Shown here piece after piece: positions 1-5,989 of a stretch of DNA of 6,621 nt. A model generated the notes under the pieces. That model saw only the letters and a list, made by a program, of their open reading frames with translations, was not told the DNA's origin and ran no database searches. Numbering within the stretch: position 1 is the stretch's first letter; the number at the start of each line of letters is the position of its first letter. Position numbers and translations under genes: made by a program. Source of the stretch: Lentimicrobium sp. (GTDB taxonomy: Bacteria > Bacteroidota > Bacteroidia > Flavobacteriales > Flavobacteriaceae); the NCBI GenBank assembly GCA_022758945.1, contig JAEMQE010000024.1, positions 1 to 6,621 of the forward strand. The letters are read 5' to 3'.

Positions 1-56
1 GAGAAATCGCATTAGTTGCTCTCGTTATGTGATTTCTCCTTCGTCGAAATGACAAA
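1..56 (-). repeat. Palindromic dispersed repeat, copy A (left edge cut by window)
   Basis: The right arm (31-56) is identical, base for base, to the right arm of the copy at 5507-5580. The left arm is only partly present (1-8), because the window begins inside it. The non-palindromic centre matches the other copy only when reverse-complemented, so this copy lies in the opposite orientation; about four differences are seen over the 31 bases compared. The arm pairing is interrupted at 9/30 and then resumes for three pairs (10-12 with 27-29). It lies 11 nt beyond the stop codon of the secreted cyclophilin-FKBP gene. It could therefore act as a 3' hairpin that ends transcription or protects the operon mRNA, although no T-run follows as in a classic terminator. 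Confidence 0.85.
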
Positions 57-67
57 TTTAGTTTTTC

Positions 68-1285
68 TTATTTAGGTTCCACTTTATTTTCAATCATTTC
101 GATTTCAAAAATTAGCGTTGCATTAGGCGGAATAACTCCTCCGGCTCCTTTTTCGCCATAAGCTAAATTCGATGGAATAAAAATCACGGCTTTGTCTCCG
201 TAAGAAATTAGATTTAACCCTTCAAGAAAACCAGGAATCATACCGTCTTTTTTTCCGGCTTCAAAAGGAAATGCACGGTATCCGTTTTGAGCTGCTCTGT
301 TAGCATCGTACTTTCCGTAAGTTTTACAAACATCTTCATAACTGCTGTCAAAAAGACTTCCATCTTCAAAATAACCAGCATAATTAAAATAGAAAGTGGT
401 TCCGTCAACAGGTTTTACGCCAGTTCCTTTTTGAGTGATTTTATATGCTAAACCTGAAGGAGTAGTAGTGGCTCCGGCTTTTACAGTGGCTAAATAAGCC
501 GCTTTCGCAGCGATGACGCTACCGTATTTTTCCAGATAAGCCTTTTTGGCCTCCGCTTGAGCTTCCGCTTGTTTTTTCTGGTTTTCGGCATCAATTAAAG
601 CTTGTTTTTTGGCATCTTCGGCTTTATTGGAATAGTAATCCGAGAATACTTTTGGAGCATCAAATGCTTTTGCCAAAGTTCCTTTTCTTGAAATGGTAAC
701 TTTCAATATTACATCGTCTTGAGCTATCAGGTTTACAATATCCATTCCTTGAGTCACGTGACCAAAAATAGTGTGTTTTCCGTTTAACCACGGCGTATCT
801 TTGTGTGTTATGAAAAACTGGCTTCCGTTCGTTGCTGGGCCAGAATTTGCCATTGCCAAAACGCCACCTTTTTCAAATTTCAAATCGGTGAACTCATCTT
901 TGAAAGCATAACCCGGACCGCCAGAACCATTTCCTGAAGGGTCGCCGCCCTGAATCATAAAATCTTTGATGACTCTGTGAAATTTCAAGCCATCATAAAA
1001 TGGTTTTCCTTTTAGTTTTTCATCGGTTACAAAAGTGTTTTTTCCTTCTGCCAAAGCGATGAAGTTCGCTACGGTTATCGGTGTTTTTTGGTATTCTAAC
1101 TGAACAACAATATTTCCTTTATTGGTGGAAATTGTAGCAAAAATCCCTTCGATAACTGTAGGAGTTTTGGGAGTTGGTTTAGCTGTTGTAGTAGGTTTCT
1201 TTGTTGTTGTAACCGGTTTTTTGGCTGTTTGAGCCTGAATGTTTAACATTCCCAAAAACAATAATAATAGGATTTTAGATTTCAT
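68..1285 (-). CDS. Secreted two-domain peptidyl-prolyl isomerase (cyclophilin + FKBP)
   Basis: Predicted exported cis-trans prolyl isomerase of 405 residues with two different isomerase folds. An N-terminal signal peptide (about 1-19, ending IQAQ) has no lipobox cysteine, so the protein is probably periplasmic and soluble. A Lys/Thr/Pro-rich linker follows (20-43). The cyclophilin domain (about 47-200) keeps the residues expected for activity: R104, F109, M110 and Q112 in FHRVIKDFMIQGGD, F157 in GSQFFIT, W166 and H171. An Ala/Lys/Glu/Gln-rich, probably helical linker (about 205-270) leads to the FKBP domain (about 273-400). There Y302, F312-D313, F341, M349-I350, F353, Y376 and F393 line up with the FKBP12 pocket, with Phe in place of its Trp. 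The domain carries an insertion of about 19 residues before F341. This is the last gene of the run, 44 nt after its lipoprotein paralogue. The start is set by the signal peptide and by an A-rich stretch just upstream. The isomerase assignment is firm; the client proteins are unknown. Confidence 0.93.
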   Translation of the reverse strand: MKSKILLLLFLGMLNIQAQTAKKPVTTTKKPTTTAKPTPKTPTVIEGIFATISTNKGNIVVQLEYQKTPITVANFIALAEGKNTFVTDEKLKGKPFYDGLKFHRVIKDFMIQGGDPSGNGSGGPGYAFKDEFTDLKFEKGGVLAMANSGPATNGSQFFITHKDTPWLNGKHTIFGHVTQGMDIVNLIAQDDVILKVTISRKGTLAKAFDAPKVFSDYYSNKAEDAKKQALIDAENQKKQAEAQAEAKKAYLEKYGSVIAAKAAYLATVKAGATTTPSGLAYKITQKGTGVKPVDGTTFYFNYAGYFEDGSLFDSSYEDVCKTYGKYDANRAAQNGYRAFPFEAGKKDGMIPGFLEGLNLISYGDKAVIFIPSNLAYGEKGAGGVIPPNATLIFEIEMIENKVEPK

Positions 1286-1329
1286 TTTTTTAATAATTTT
1301 AAGGTCTGACTTTTTTTGTGTTTAATAAA

Positions 1330-2442
1330 TTATTGAGGCATTTTTTCCAACAATTCAATTTCAAAAATAATATTGGCATTTGGCGGAATAACTCCACCAG
1401 CTCCAGCCTCACCATACCCCAATTTTGAAGGGATAAAGATTACAGCTTTGTCACCAAAAGATAATTTTTCTAATCCTTCGATAAAACCAGGAATCATTCC
1501 GTCTTTTCTTCCCGCTTGAAAAGGCAAAGGTTGGTATCCGTTTTGAGCCGCTCTGTTGGCATCATATTTCCCAAAAGTTTTACAAACCTCTTCAATACTG
1601 GAATCAAATAAGGTTCCGTTTTCGAGGAAACCGGCATAATGAATATAAATATTGGCTCCATTTGCAGGTTTTTTACCTCCGGCTTTCTTAGTGATGACAT
1701 ATTGTAATCCGGTTGGAGTTTGTATTGCTTTGGATTTTAAAGCCGTAAAATAAGCTGCTTTCTGGTCAAAAACGGCTTTGTACTTTGAATTTGCTGCTGC
1801 TTCAATAGCCAATTTATTCTTTTGGTTTTCAGCTTCTACTAAAAAATAATCACGAAATGTTTTCACAGCATCAAACTTTTTAGCGGCTTCACCATTTCGG
1901 ATAATGGTTACTTTTACCATATAATCGCCTTGTTCAATTTTGTTGACCACATCCATTCCTTTTTCGACAACGTGACCAAAAATGGTGTGTTTTCCTTCGA
2001 GCCAAGGTGTTTCAACGTGTGTGATAAAAAACTGACTGCTGTTAGTCGTCGGACCATTATTGGCCATTGCCAAAACACCGCCTTTGTCAAATTTTAAATC
2101 TGAAATTTCATCTTTAAATTTGTAACCGGCATCTCCGGAACCAGTTCCTAATGGATCTCCGGTTTGAATCATAAAATCTTTGATGACTCTGTGAAATTTC
2201 AATCCATCATAAAAAGGTCTGTTTTTAAGATTTTCATTGGTGATAAATTCATTTTTTCCTTCGGCCAAAGTGATGAAGTTTGCCACAGTGATGGGTGCTT
2301 TTTCATAATCCAATTGGACAATTATAGTTCCTTTGTTGGTTTCAATTTGGGCATATAAACCATCGGGAAGGTTATTCTTTTCCTCTTTACAGGAATATAA
2401 GGAGGCGATTAGTAAGAATGCGAATAAGATGCTTTTTTTCAT
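1330..2442 (-). CDS. Lipoprotein peptidyl-prolyl isomerase (cyclophilin + FKBP)
   Basis: A 370-residue paralogue of the next gene downstream with the same domain order, so the pair looks like a tandem duplication. The N-terminus is a lipoprotein signal with the lipobox SLYSC (C18). The following residues KEEK are acidic/lysine-rich, as in Bacteroidota lipoproteins exported to the cell surface; surface exposure is an inference. The cyclophilin domain (about 30-182) keeps R85, F90, M91, Q93, F139, W147 and H152. The FKBP domain (about 242-368) keeps Y269, F279-D280, F308, M316-I317, Y343 and F360, with F320 at the FKBP12 Trp position. The linker between the domains is shorter than in the paralogue, and the Lys/Thr/Pro linker after the signal is absent. 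The start codon is 7 nt after the gldI stop, which indicates co-transcription. Two complete active sites suggest a working folding catalyst at the outer membrane. Confidence 0.93.
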   Translation of the reverse strand: MKKSILFAFLLIASLYSCKEEKNNLPDGLYAQIETNKGTIIVQLDYEKAPITVANFITLAEGKNEFITNENLKNRPFYDGLKFHRVIKDFMIQTGDPLGTGSGDAGYKFKDEISDLKFDKGGVLAMANNGPTTNSSQFFITHVETPWLEGKHTIFGHVVEKGMDVVNKIEQGDYMVKVTIIRNGEAAKKFDAVKTFRDYFLVEAENQKNKLAIEAAANSKYKAVFDQKAAYFTALKSKAIQTPTGLQYVITKKAGGKKPANGANIYIHYAGFLENGTLFDSSIEEVCKTFGKYDANRAAQNGYQPLPFQAGRKDGMIPGFIEGLEKLSFGDKAVIFIPSKLGYGEAGAGGVIPPNANIIFEIELLEKMPQ

Positions 2443-2449
2443 TTTTTAA

Positions 2450-3124
2450 TTAATTTGTTAAAGTGTCTTTTGATTTATTTACGGGTTTAGTTTGTTTTGC
2501 AGGTTCAATATTGTTCGGGTCCTGTTTTTCAGCAGTAGTAGTTGTTGCTCTTAGTTGAATTTCTTTTTTAAATGCCGCTTCTGATAAGAAATTATGGAGT
2601 GTCACAGTACAAAGCAACGGTTGATTGGCGCCAATTTTTTTGTCGTCACCGTGATAACCATAAGCAATATGTGAAGGGAAAAGGAAAATTACTTTCTCGT
2701 TTTTATGCATCAATTTTATGCCTTCTCTCAATCCGGTCATTATATTTTGCTTGTCAATAGCATACGTTTGAGGTTTTAATTCGAGTTCAGAATAAATGAC
2801 ATTTCCCTTTAAATCTTTTACCTCATAATCAAAAAAGGCAACATCTCCCTTTTTTGGAGTGATGGTATCCAATGTGTTTTGAACTACATAAGTGTACCAA
2901 TATCCTTTTGTCGAAGCAAAATATTTTACTTTAGGATTGCTTTTTATTAAAGAATCGATTTGACCTTCTTCGCCAGCAATTAACTTCTTGTTTCTTTCCA
3001 CCGATTTTTTCATAAAAGTTCCCGATTTTTGAGAAACAGGTCTTCTGGCTTCTTGATGTTGTTTGCAACTGGAAACTAAAATAGTGACCAAGAATACAAA
3101 TAGAATAAGTTTGCTATATTTCAT
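2450..3124 (-). CDS. gldI: Gliding motility lipoprotein GldI (FKBP-like)
   Basis: A 224-residue lipoprotein recognised as GldI. It has a signal peptide with lipobox LVSSC (C20), then the characteristic ARRPVSQKSGTFMKKSVERN segment (26-45), an Asp/Glu/Lys-rich helical region, and one FKBP-like domain (about 75-180). In Flavobacterium johnsoniae GldI is a lipoprotein required for gliding and chitin use, presumably by helping fold components of the gliding/type IX secretion machinery; that role is family knowledge. Some FKBP pocket residues are kept (Y100, Y155 in the AYG motif). By my alignment the usual Phe-Asp pair is replaced by I110-Y111, the Trp by L132 and the last Phe by C172, so isomerase activity may be weak or absent. 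A Thr/Lys/Asn-rich tail (about 193-224) follows the domain. The gene lies 6 nt after the DHH gene and 7 nt before the lipoprotein isomerase gene, in one operon. Confidence 0.88.
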   Translation of the reverse strand: MKYSKLILFVFLVTILVSSCKQHQEARRPVSQKSGTFMKKSVERNKKLIAGEEGQIDSLIKSNPKVKYFASTKGYWYTYVVQNTLDTITPKKGDVAFFDYEVKDLKGNVIYSELELKPQTYAIDKQNIMTGLREGIKLMHKNEKVIFLFPSHIAYGYHGDDKKIGANQPLLCTVTLHNFLSEAAFKKEIQLRATTTTAEKQDPNNIEPAKQTKPVNKSKDTLTN

Positions 3125-3130
3125 AGTGCT

Positions 3131-4135
3131 TTATATTTTTAATTTGGATACCAAATCTTCAAATTTCCTTACCGTTTCTTCCATCGTTAATTCTGATTTC
3201 CCTCCGGCAGCATTGCGATGACCACCGCCATTGAAATTATCTCGGGCAAATTGATTAACATCAAAATCACCTTGAGAGCGGAACGAAATCTTGATGATTT
3301 TCTCTTCTGCATTTTCGATGAAAATAGCGGTGAATACAATTCCTTTGATTGTTAATCCGTAATTGACAATGCCTTCGGTATCTCCTTTTATATGGTCAAA
3401 AGTGTCTAATTCTTCTTGAGTAAGCGTAATATAGGCCGTTTTATGGTCGGCCAAAACCTTCATATTCTGAAGCGCTCTTCCCAATAATTGGAGTCTTCCA
3501 TAGGAACTATTGTCAAAAAGCAGCGTTGGAATCTCCGTATTTTCTACACCCAAATCTATCAAACCAGCTATAATTCTGTGAGTTGTTCCTGTTGTTTTTG
3601 GGAAACGAAACGAACCGGAATCGGTCAGAATTCCGGTGTAAATACAAGTTCCAATGGTTTTGTCAATGTCTGATTTTTTCCCAAGAAAACAAATGAAATT
3701 GTACAACATTTCGCAAGTGGAACCAAAAGCAACATCTGAATAAGTATAGGTAGCATAATCATCCGGCGATTGATGGTGATCAATCATAATAAATGGAACT
3801 TTGAGCTTGTTGAGCACATTTTCCATTTCGCCTACACGGTGCAAAGCATTGAAATCAAGCGTGAAAACAAGTTCAGCTTCTTCCAGGATTTTGGTGCAAT
3901 TTTTTTTGTCTTTTTCGAATATTTTAACGCTTTCCGAGCCTGGCATCCAAGCCAGAAATTCTGGAAATTCATTGGGAGAAACAACTGTTGCTTGATGTCC
4001 GTTTTTTATCAAAAAGTGATATAATCCAAGGGTGGAGCCCATCGCATCACCGTCTGGACTTCGATGCGGAATAATGGCAATTTTTTTTGGAGTGGATAAC
4101 AACAACTGTATCGCTTGAATGTCTTGTTCTTTCAT
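3131..4135 (-). CDS. DHH/DHHA1 phosphoesterase (NrnA-like nano-RNase / pAp phosphatase)
   Basis: A 334-residue cytoplasmic phosphoesterase of the DHH family. The metal-binding motifs appear in order: HRSPDGDAMGS (H24, D28, D30), LDFN with D94, DHH at 119-121, and GILTDSGSFRF with D172. The C-terminal DHHA1 substrate-binding domain has RSQGDFD (286-292) and the GGGHRNAAGG motif (303-312). Length and motif layout match bacterial NrnA-type proteins. These use Mn2+ to degrade 2-5 nt RNAs and to dephosphorylate pAp; some relatives hydrolyse cyclic dinucleotide products, so the exact substrate is inferred. It is the first gene of the run that continues into gldI and the two isomerase genes. A possible promoter lies immediately upstream. 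No key residue is missing and there is no signal peptide. Confidence 0.92.
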   Translation of the reverse strand: MKEQDIQAIQLLLSTPKKIAIIPHRSPDGDAMGSTLGLYHFLIKNGHQATVVSPNEFPEFLAWMPGSESVKIFEKDKKNCTKILEEAELVFTLDFNALHRVGEMENVLNKLKVPFIMIDHHQSPDDYATYTYSDVAFGSTCEMLYNFICFLGKKSDIDKTIGTCIYTGILTDSGSFRFPKTTGTTHRIIAGLIDLGVENTEIPTLLFDNSSYGRLQLLGRALQNMKVLADHKTAYITLTQEELDTFDHIKGDTEGIVNYGLTIKGIVFTAIFIENAEEKIIKISFRSQGDFDVNQFARDNFNGGGHRNAAGGKSELTMEETVRKFEDLVSKLKI

Positions 4136-4141
4136 AGGTTG

Positions 4142-4149
4142 CGAATTTA
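4142..4149 (-). promoter_or_regulatory. Possible -7 promoter element of the phosphoesterase-gldI operon
   Basis: On the minus strand this reads TAAATTCG, one base from the Bacteroidota -7 consensus TAnnTTTG. It ends 6 nt before the ATG, which would give a leaderless or nearly leaderless transcript. The -33 region is weak: only a TTTTC stretch about 20 nt upstream. An AT-rich region produces such matches easily, so this is a low-confidence call. Confidence 0.25.
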
Positions 4150-4165
4150 CATTTTTTTAATGTAA
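4147..4165. promoter_or_regulatory. Inverted repeat TTACATT-N5-AATGTAA before the phosphoesterase gene
   Basis: A perfect 7-bp inverted repeat with a 5-base T (or A) spacer lies about 12-30 nt upstream of the phosphoesterase start and overlaps the possible -7 element. It could be an operator or a weak hairpin in the tail of the ClC transcript. AT-richness makes chance a real alternative. Confidence 0.25.
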
Positions 4166-4204
4166 TCTTGAAAACATTTACAGATTTAACAAACTTTTAC
4201 AACA

Positions 4205-4408
4205 CTAAAAATCCTGAAGATCTTTTCTTTTGAACCGTTGAAATAATTGGTATTTTACCCCTTTTATAATCTGTGAATGATAAATCCCAATGGAACCCGA
4301 AGAAAAATAAGCAACAACGCAGGCAATGCCAATAAATACGCCACTTTCAACGCCAAAAAGTTCCATTCCCATAATCGTGCAGGCAATAGGAGTGTGGGTT
4401 GCTCCAGA
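4205..4408 (-). pseudogene. Out-of-frame C-terminal part of the ClC transporter gene
   Basis: This is the continuation of the upstream ClC gene in another frame. Reading the T-run as six bases instead of seven extends the protein through SGATHTPIACTIMGMELFGV and on to KDLQDF and a TAG stop at 4205-4207, adding 67 residues. The restored protein would have 429 residues, a normal size for bacterial ClC proteins. This part would hold the last membrane helices and the tyrosine (Y405 in the repaired protein, in IGIYHS) that aligns with the anion-coordinating Y445 of E. coli ClcA. The segment shows no further stop or frame damage, so the lesion is recent or is a sequencing/assembly error. Confidence 0.85.
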
Positions 4409-5495
4409 AAAAAACTGCCACGAATCCCATTCCTGCTAAAAGCGCAATAGGCAAAGGAACATAAATAGACAATGCACTTCCTAATGTTGCGCCAACGAAG
4501 AACAGCGGTGTTACTTCGCCACCTTTAAATCCTGCGCCAAGTGTGAATCCAGTAAACAATATCTTGAGGAGAAAATCATAAGAAGCATTTGGAGTGGAGA
4601 ATGAATCGACAATGGTTGGGATTCCCAAACCAATGTATTTCGTGGTTCCAATAAAGTAAATGGCGACAGCCAAAATAATTCCTCCCACAAACGGTCGAAG
4701 TGGTGGATGTTTAATGGTTTTTGAAAATAATCTTCCCCAAAAATGAGTGGTTCGGGAGAATAACATTGCCGTTAAACTAAACAAAATACCGACAATAATG
4801 AGCCAAGGTAAGATTTTAAAAGTCATTTCGGGCACCATTGGAATATGATAATGCGTATGTTTTACTTGCCAAAACTCCACAGTAAAATAAGCCACATAAG
4901 CTACTAAAAAGGACAAAATAACACTTTTGACAGTGATTTTGCTAACATATAAAACCTCCAAAGCAAACAAAGCACCTGCCAAAGGCGTTCCAAAAACCGA
5001 TGCAAAACCTGCACTGATTCCCATTATTATTAGTGTCTTTCGGTCGGAAATGTTGAGTTTATCCCTCGTCCCTCGACTTCGCTCGGGATGACGTGCTCGG
5101 GATGACAGTTTATTGAATTGGTCCGCGATTGCGCCACTCATTTGAACGGCAGTTCCTTCGCGACCCGCAGAACCACCAAAAAGATGGGTGATTAATGTGC
5201 CAACAAGAACTAATGGAGCCATTTTGAGCGGAATGGTCTTTTGTGGATTATTGTATTCCTCCAGCAATAAATTATTGCCTTTCAAGACTTCATTTCCGTA
5301 ATAATAGTAAAGCAATCCGATGCAAAGTCCACCCATTGGCAAGAGCCAAATAATCCAACTATGGTGTTCCCTAAATTGTGTCACCCATTCTAAAGACACT
5401 AAAAAAAATGCCGAAGCTGAACCCGAAAAAATGCCTATCAAAACACAAATGAGAATCCATTTGGAGGTGAGGAGGAAGGTGTTTTTTAGGGTCAT
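4347..5495 (-). CDS. ClC-family anion transporter, possibly fluoride type, frameshifted
   Basis: Multi-pass inner-membrane ClC protein, 382 residues as read. GSAGREGTAVQMSG (108-121) contains the gating glutamate E113. GISAGFASVFGTPLAGALFALE (159-180) and GAGFKGGEVTPLFFVGATLG (320-339) are further ClC core segments. The chloride-coordinating GSGIP motif of ClcA is replaced by GNNLL (73-77). Together with GREGT and GGEVTP this resembles the CLC-F (EriC-F) fluoride/proton antiporter branch; substrate is inferred, and no fluoride riboswitch was seen upstream. Two lesions are present. First, 17 extra residues (131-147, SSRARHPERSRGTRDKL) sit in the loop after the gating helix, from an inserted repeat. 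Second, a 7-T run (minus strand, 4408-4414) shifts the frame after F362, giving the unrelated tail FWSNPHSYCLHDYGNGTFWR and loss of the last 67 residues. The truncated product is unlikely to work. The gene lies 107 nt after the Rid-family gene, with a palindromic repeat between them. Confidence 0.85.
   Translation of the reverse strand: MTLKNTFLLTSKWILICVLIGIFSGSASAFFLVSLEWVTQFREHHSWIIWLLPMGGLCIGLLYYYYGNEVLKGNNLLLEEYNNPQKTIPLKMAPLVLVGTLITHLFGGSAGREGTAVQMSGAIADQFNKLSSRARHPERSRGTRDKLNISDRKTLIIMGISAGFASVFGTPLAGALFALEVLYVSKITVKSVILSFLVAYVAYFTVEFWQVKHTHYHIPMVPEMTFKILPWLIIVGILFSLTAMLFSRTTHFWGRLFSKTIKHPPLRPFVGGIILAVAIYFIGTTKYIGLGIPTIVDSFSTPNASYDFLLKILFTGFTLGAGFKGGEVTPLFFVGATLGSALSIYVPLPIALLAGMGFVAVFFWSNPHSYCLHDYGNGTFWR
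4408..4414 (-). other. Seven-base homopolymer at the ClC frameshift
   Basis: The plus strand has seven A here, read as seven T in the gene. Six would keep the ClC frame (GCA GTT TTT TCT GGA GCA, AVFSGA, the expected family sequence). The break falls exactly at the run, which is typical of slippage in vivo or a homopolymer miscall. Confidence 0.85.
5056..5113 (-). repeat. Short repeat inserted in the ClC gene with 7-bp flanking duplication
   Basis: A GC-richer 44-bp block (5063-5106) is flanked by perfect direct copies of AGTTTAT (5056-5062 and 5107-5113). Block plus one copy is 51 bp, exactly 17 codons, so the frame is kept. Removing it rejoins NKL to NISDRK, giving the continuous family-like sequence DQFNKLNISDRKTLIIMG. 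The minus strand reads GTCATCCCGAGCGAAGTCGA, recognisable as a dispersed bacterial repeat whose translation HPERSRG turns up in many annotated proteins (recalled, not searched). Inside the block GCTCGGGATGAC occurs twice (5081-5092 and 5095-5106), and CCCTCGT/CCCTCGA lie in tandem (5063-5076). The duplication suggests true insertion rather than drift. Confidence 0.85.
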
Positions 5496-5506
5496 TTAGG
5501 TAAGTT

Positions 5507-5580
5507 TTTGTCATTTCGACGAAGGAGAAATCGCATAACGGGAGCAATTAATGAGATTTCTCCTTCGTCGAAATGACAAA
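5507..5580 (+). repeat. Palindromic dispersed repeat, copy B (complete)
   Basis: A long, nearly perfect palindrome between the Rid-family and ClC genes. The arms at 5507-5532 and 5555-5580 are 26 bp and fully complementary, beginning TTTGTCATTTCGACGAAG. A single mismatch (5533/5554) is followed by three more pairs (5534-5536 with 5551-5553), leaving a loop of about 14 nt. The right arm is identical to 31-56. It lies 22 nt beyond the stop of the Rid-family gene and 11 nt before the ClC start, so in an mRNA crossing it the hairpin would separate the two genes. It may reduce read-through or sequester the ClC start region. No transposase for such elements is in the window. Confidence 0.92.
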
Positions 5581-5602
5581 TTAATACTTTATTTTTAATA
5601 AA

Positions 5603-5989
5603 TTATTCAGTCGTGATAGCTGTGAATTCTATTTCTACCAAATATTCCGGAGCTACTAATTTACTCACTTCATAAAATCCTGTGGCAGGTTTTATGTCTT
5701 TAAAAAAGGTGGCGTGTGCTCGGGCAACCTCTTCAAAAGAAGTGATTTCGGTGGTGAAAATTCGCGTACGAATCACATCTTTCATTCCTACATTCAGGTC
5801 TTCGAGGACTTTTTCTATTCTTTCCAGAATGTTTAGGGTTTGTGCATAAGCATCATTGGCTTTCACTTTTTCTCCGTCCACAATGGCAACTGTTCCTGAT
5901 ACTTCAATGACGTTTCCAATGCGAACGGCACGACAATAGCCCATTTTGTCTTCCCAAGGTGATCCAGTCAAGATATTTTCTCTTTTCAT
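5603..5989 (-). CDS. Rid-family (YjgF/UK114) protein lacking the catalytic arginine
   Basis: A 128-residue cytoplasmic protein of the Rid (YjgF/YER057c/UK114) superfamily, usually trimers with active sites between subunits. Visible landmarks are SPWEDKMGYCRAVRIGN (10-26), the VSGT turn (30-33), AYAQTLNILERIEKVLEDL (47-65), VIRTRIF (72-78) and the C-terminal VEIEFTAI (118-125). Canonical RidA destroys the reactive 2-aminoacrylate made by PLP enzymes and needs an arginine in the PAR-S motif (R105 in E. coli). Here the site reads PATGFYEV, with T103 at that position. This places the protein in an Arg-lacking Rid subfamily, probably the group starting with SGSPWE-GYSRAVR, whose reaction is not well defined. 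The ATG follows an A-rich leader. Full length with no damage. Neighbouring genes give no firm pathway. Confidence 0.9.
   Translation of the reverse strand: MKRENILTGSPWEDKMGYCRAVRIGNVIEVSGTVAIVDGEKVKANDAYAQTLNILERIEKVLEDLNVGMKDVIRTRIFTTEITSFEEVARAHATFFKDIKPATGFYEVSKLVAPEYLVEIEFTAITTE

Noticed and set aside
1494..1700. Minus-strand 68-codon frame within the lipoprotein isomerase gene
   Set aside because: It is a shifted frame inside the conserved FKBP-coding region, and the main frame keeps all pocket residues.
2164..2760. Plus-strand frames of about 60 codons opposite the isomerase and gldI genes
   Set aside because: They are antisense to well-supported genes, short, and without domain or signal features.
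3770..4024. Plus-strand frames within the DHH phosphoesterase gene
   Set aside because: They overlap the motif-rich minus-strand gene (DHH and neighbouring residues) completely, and their translations have no recognisable features.
5491..5500. GTCATTTAGG as a third partial copy of the palindromic repeat
   Set aside because: It shares only GTCATTT with the repeat, and its GTCAT is the complement of the ClC start (ATGAC).
5507..5580. Classic rho-independent terminator for the Rid-family gene
   Set aside because: The hairpin is far longer than usual, is a copy of a dispersed repeat, and is not followed by a T-run in the direction of transcription. A role in termination remains possible but not as a standard terminator.
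5496..5602. Fluoride riboswitch upstream of the ClC gene
   Set aside because: The interval is mostly the 74-bp palindrome, and I could not find the conserved pseudoknot sequence pattern of that riboswitch class.
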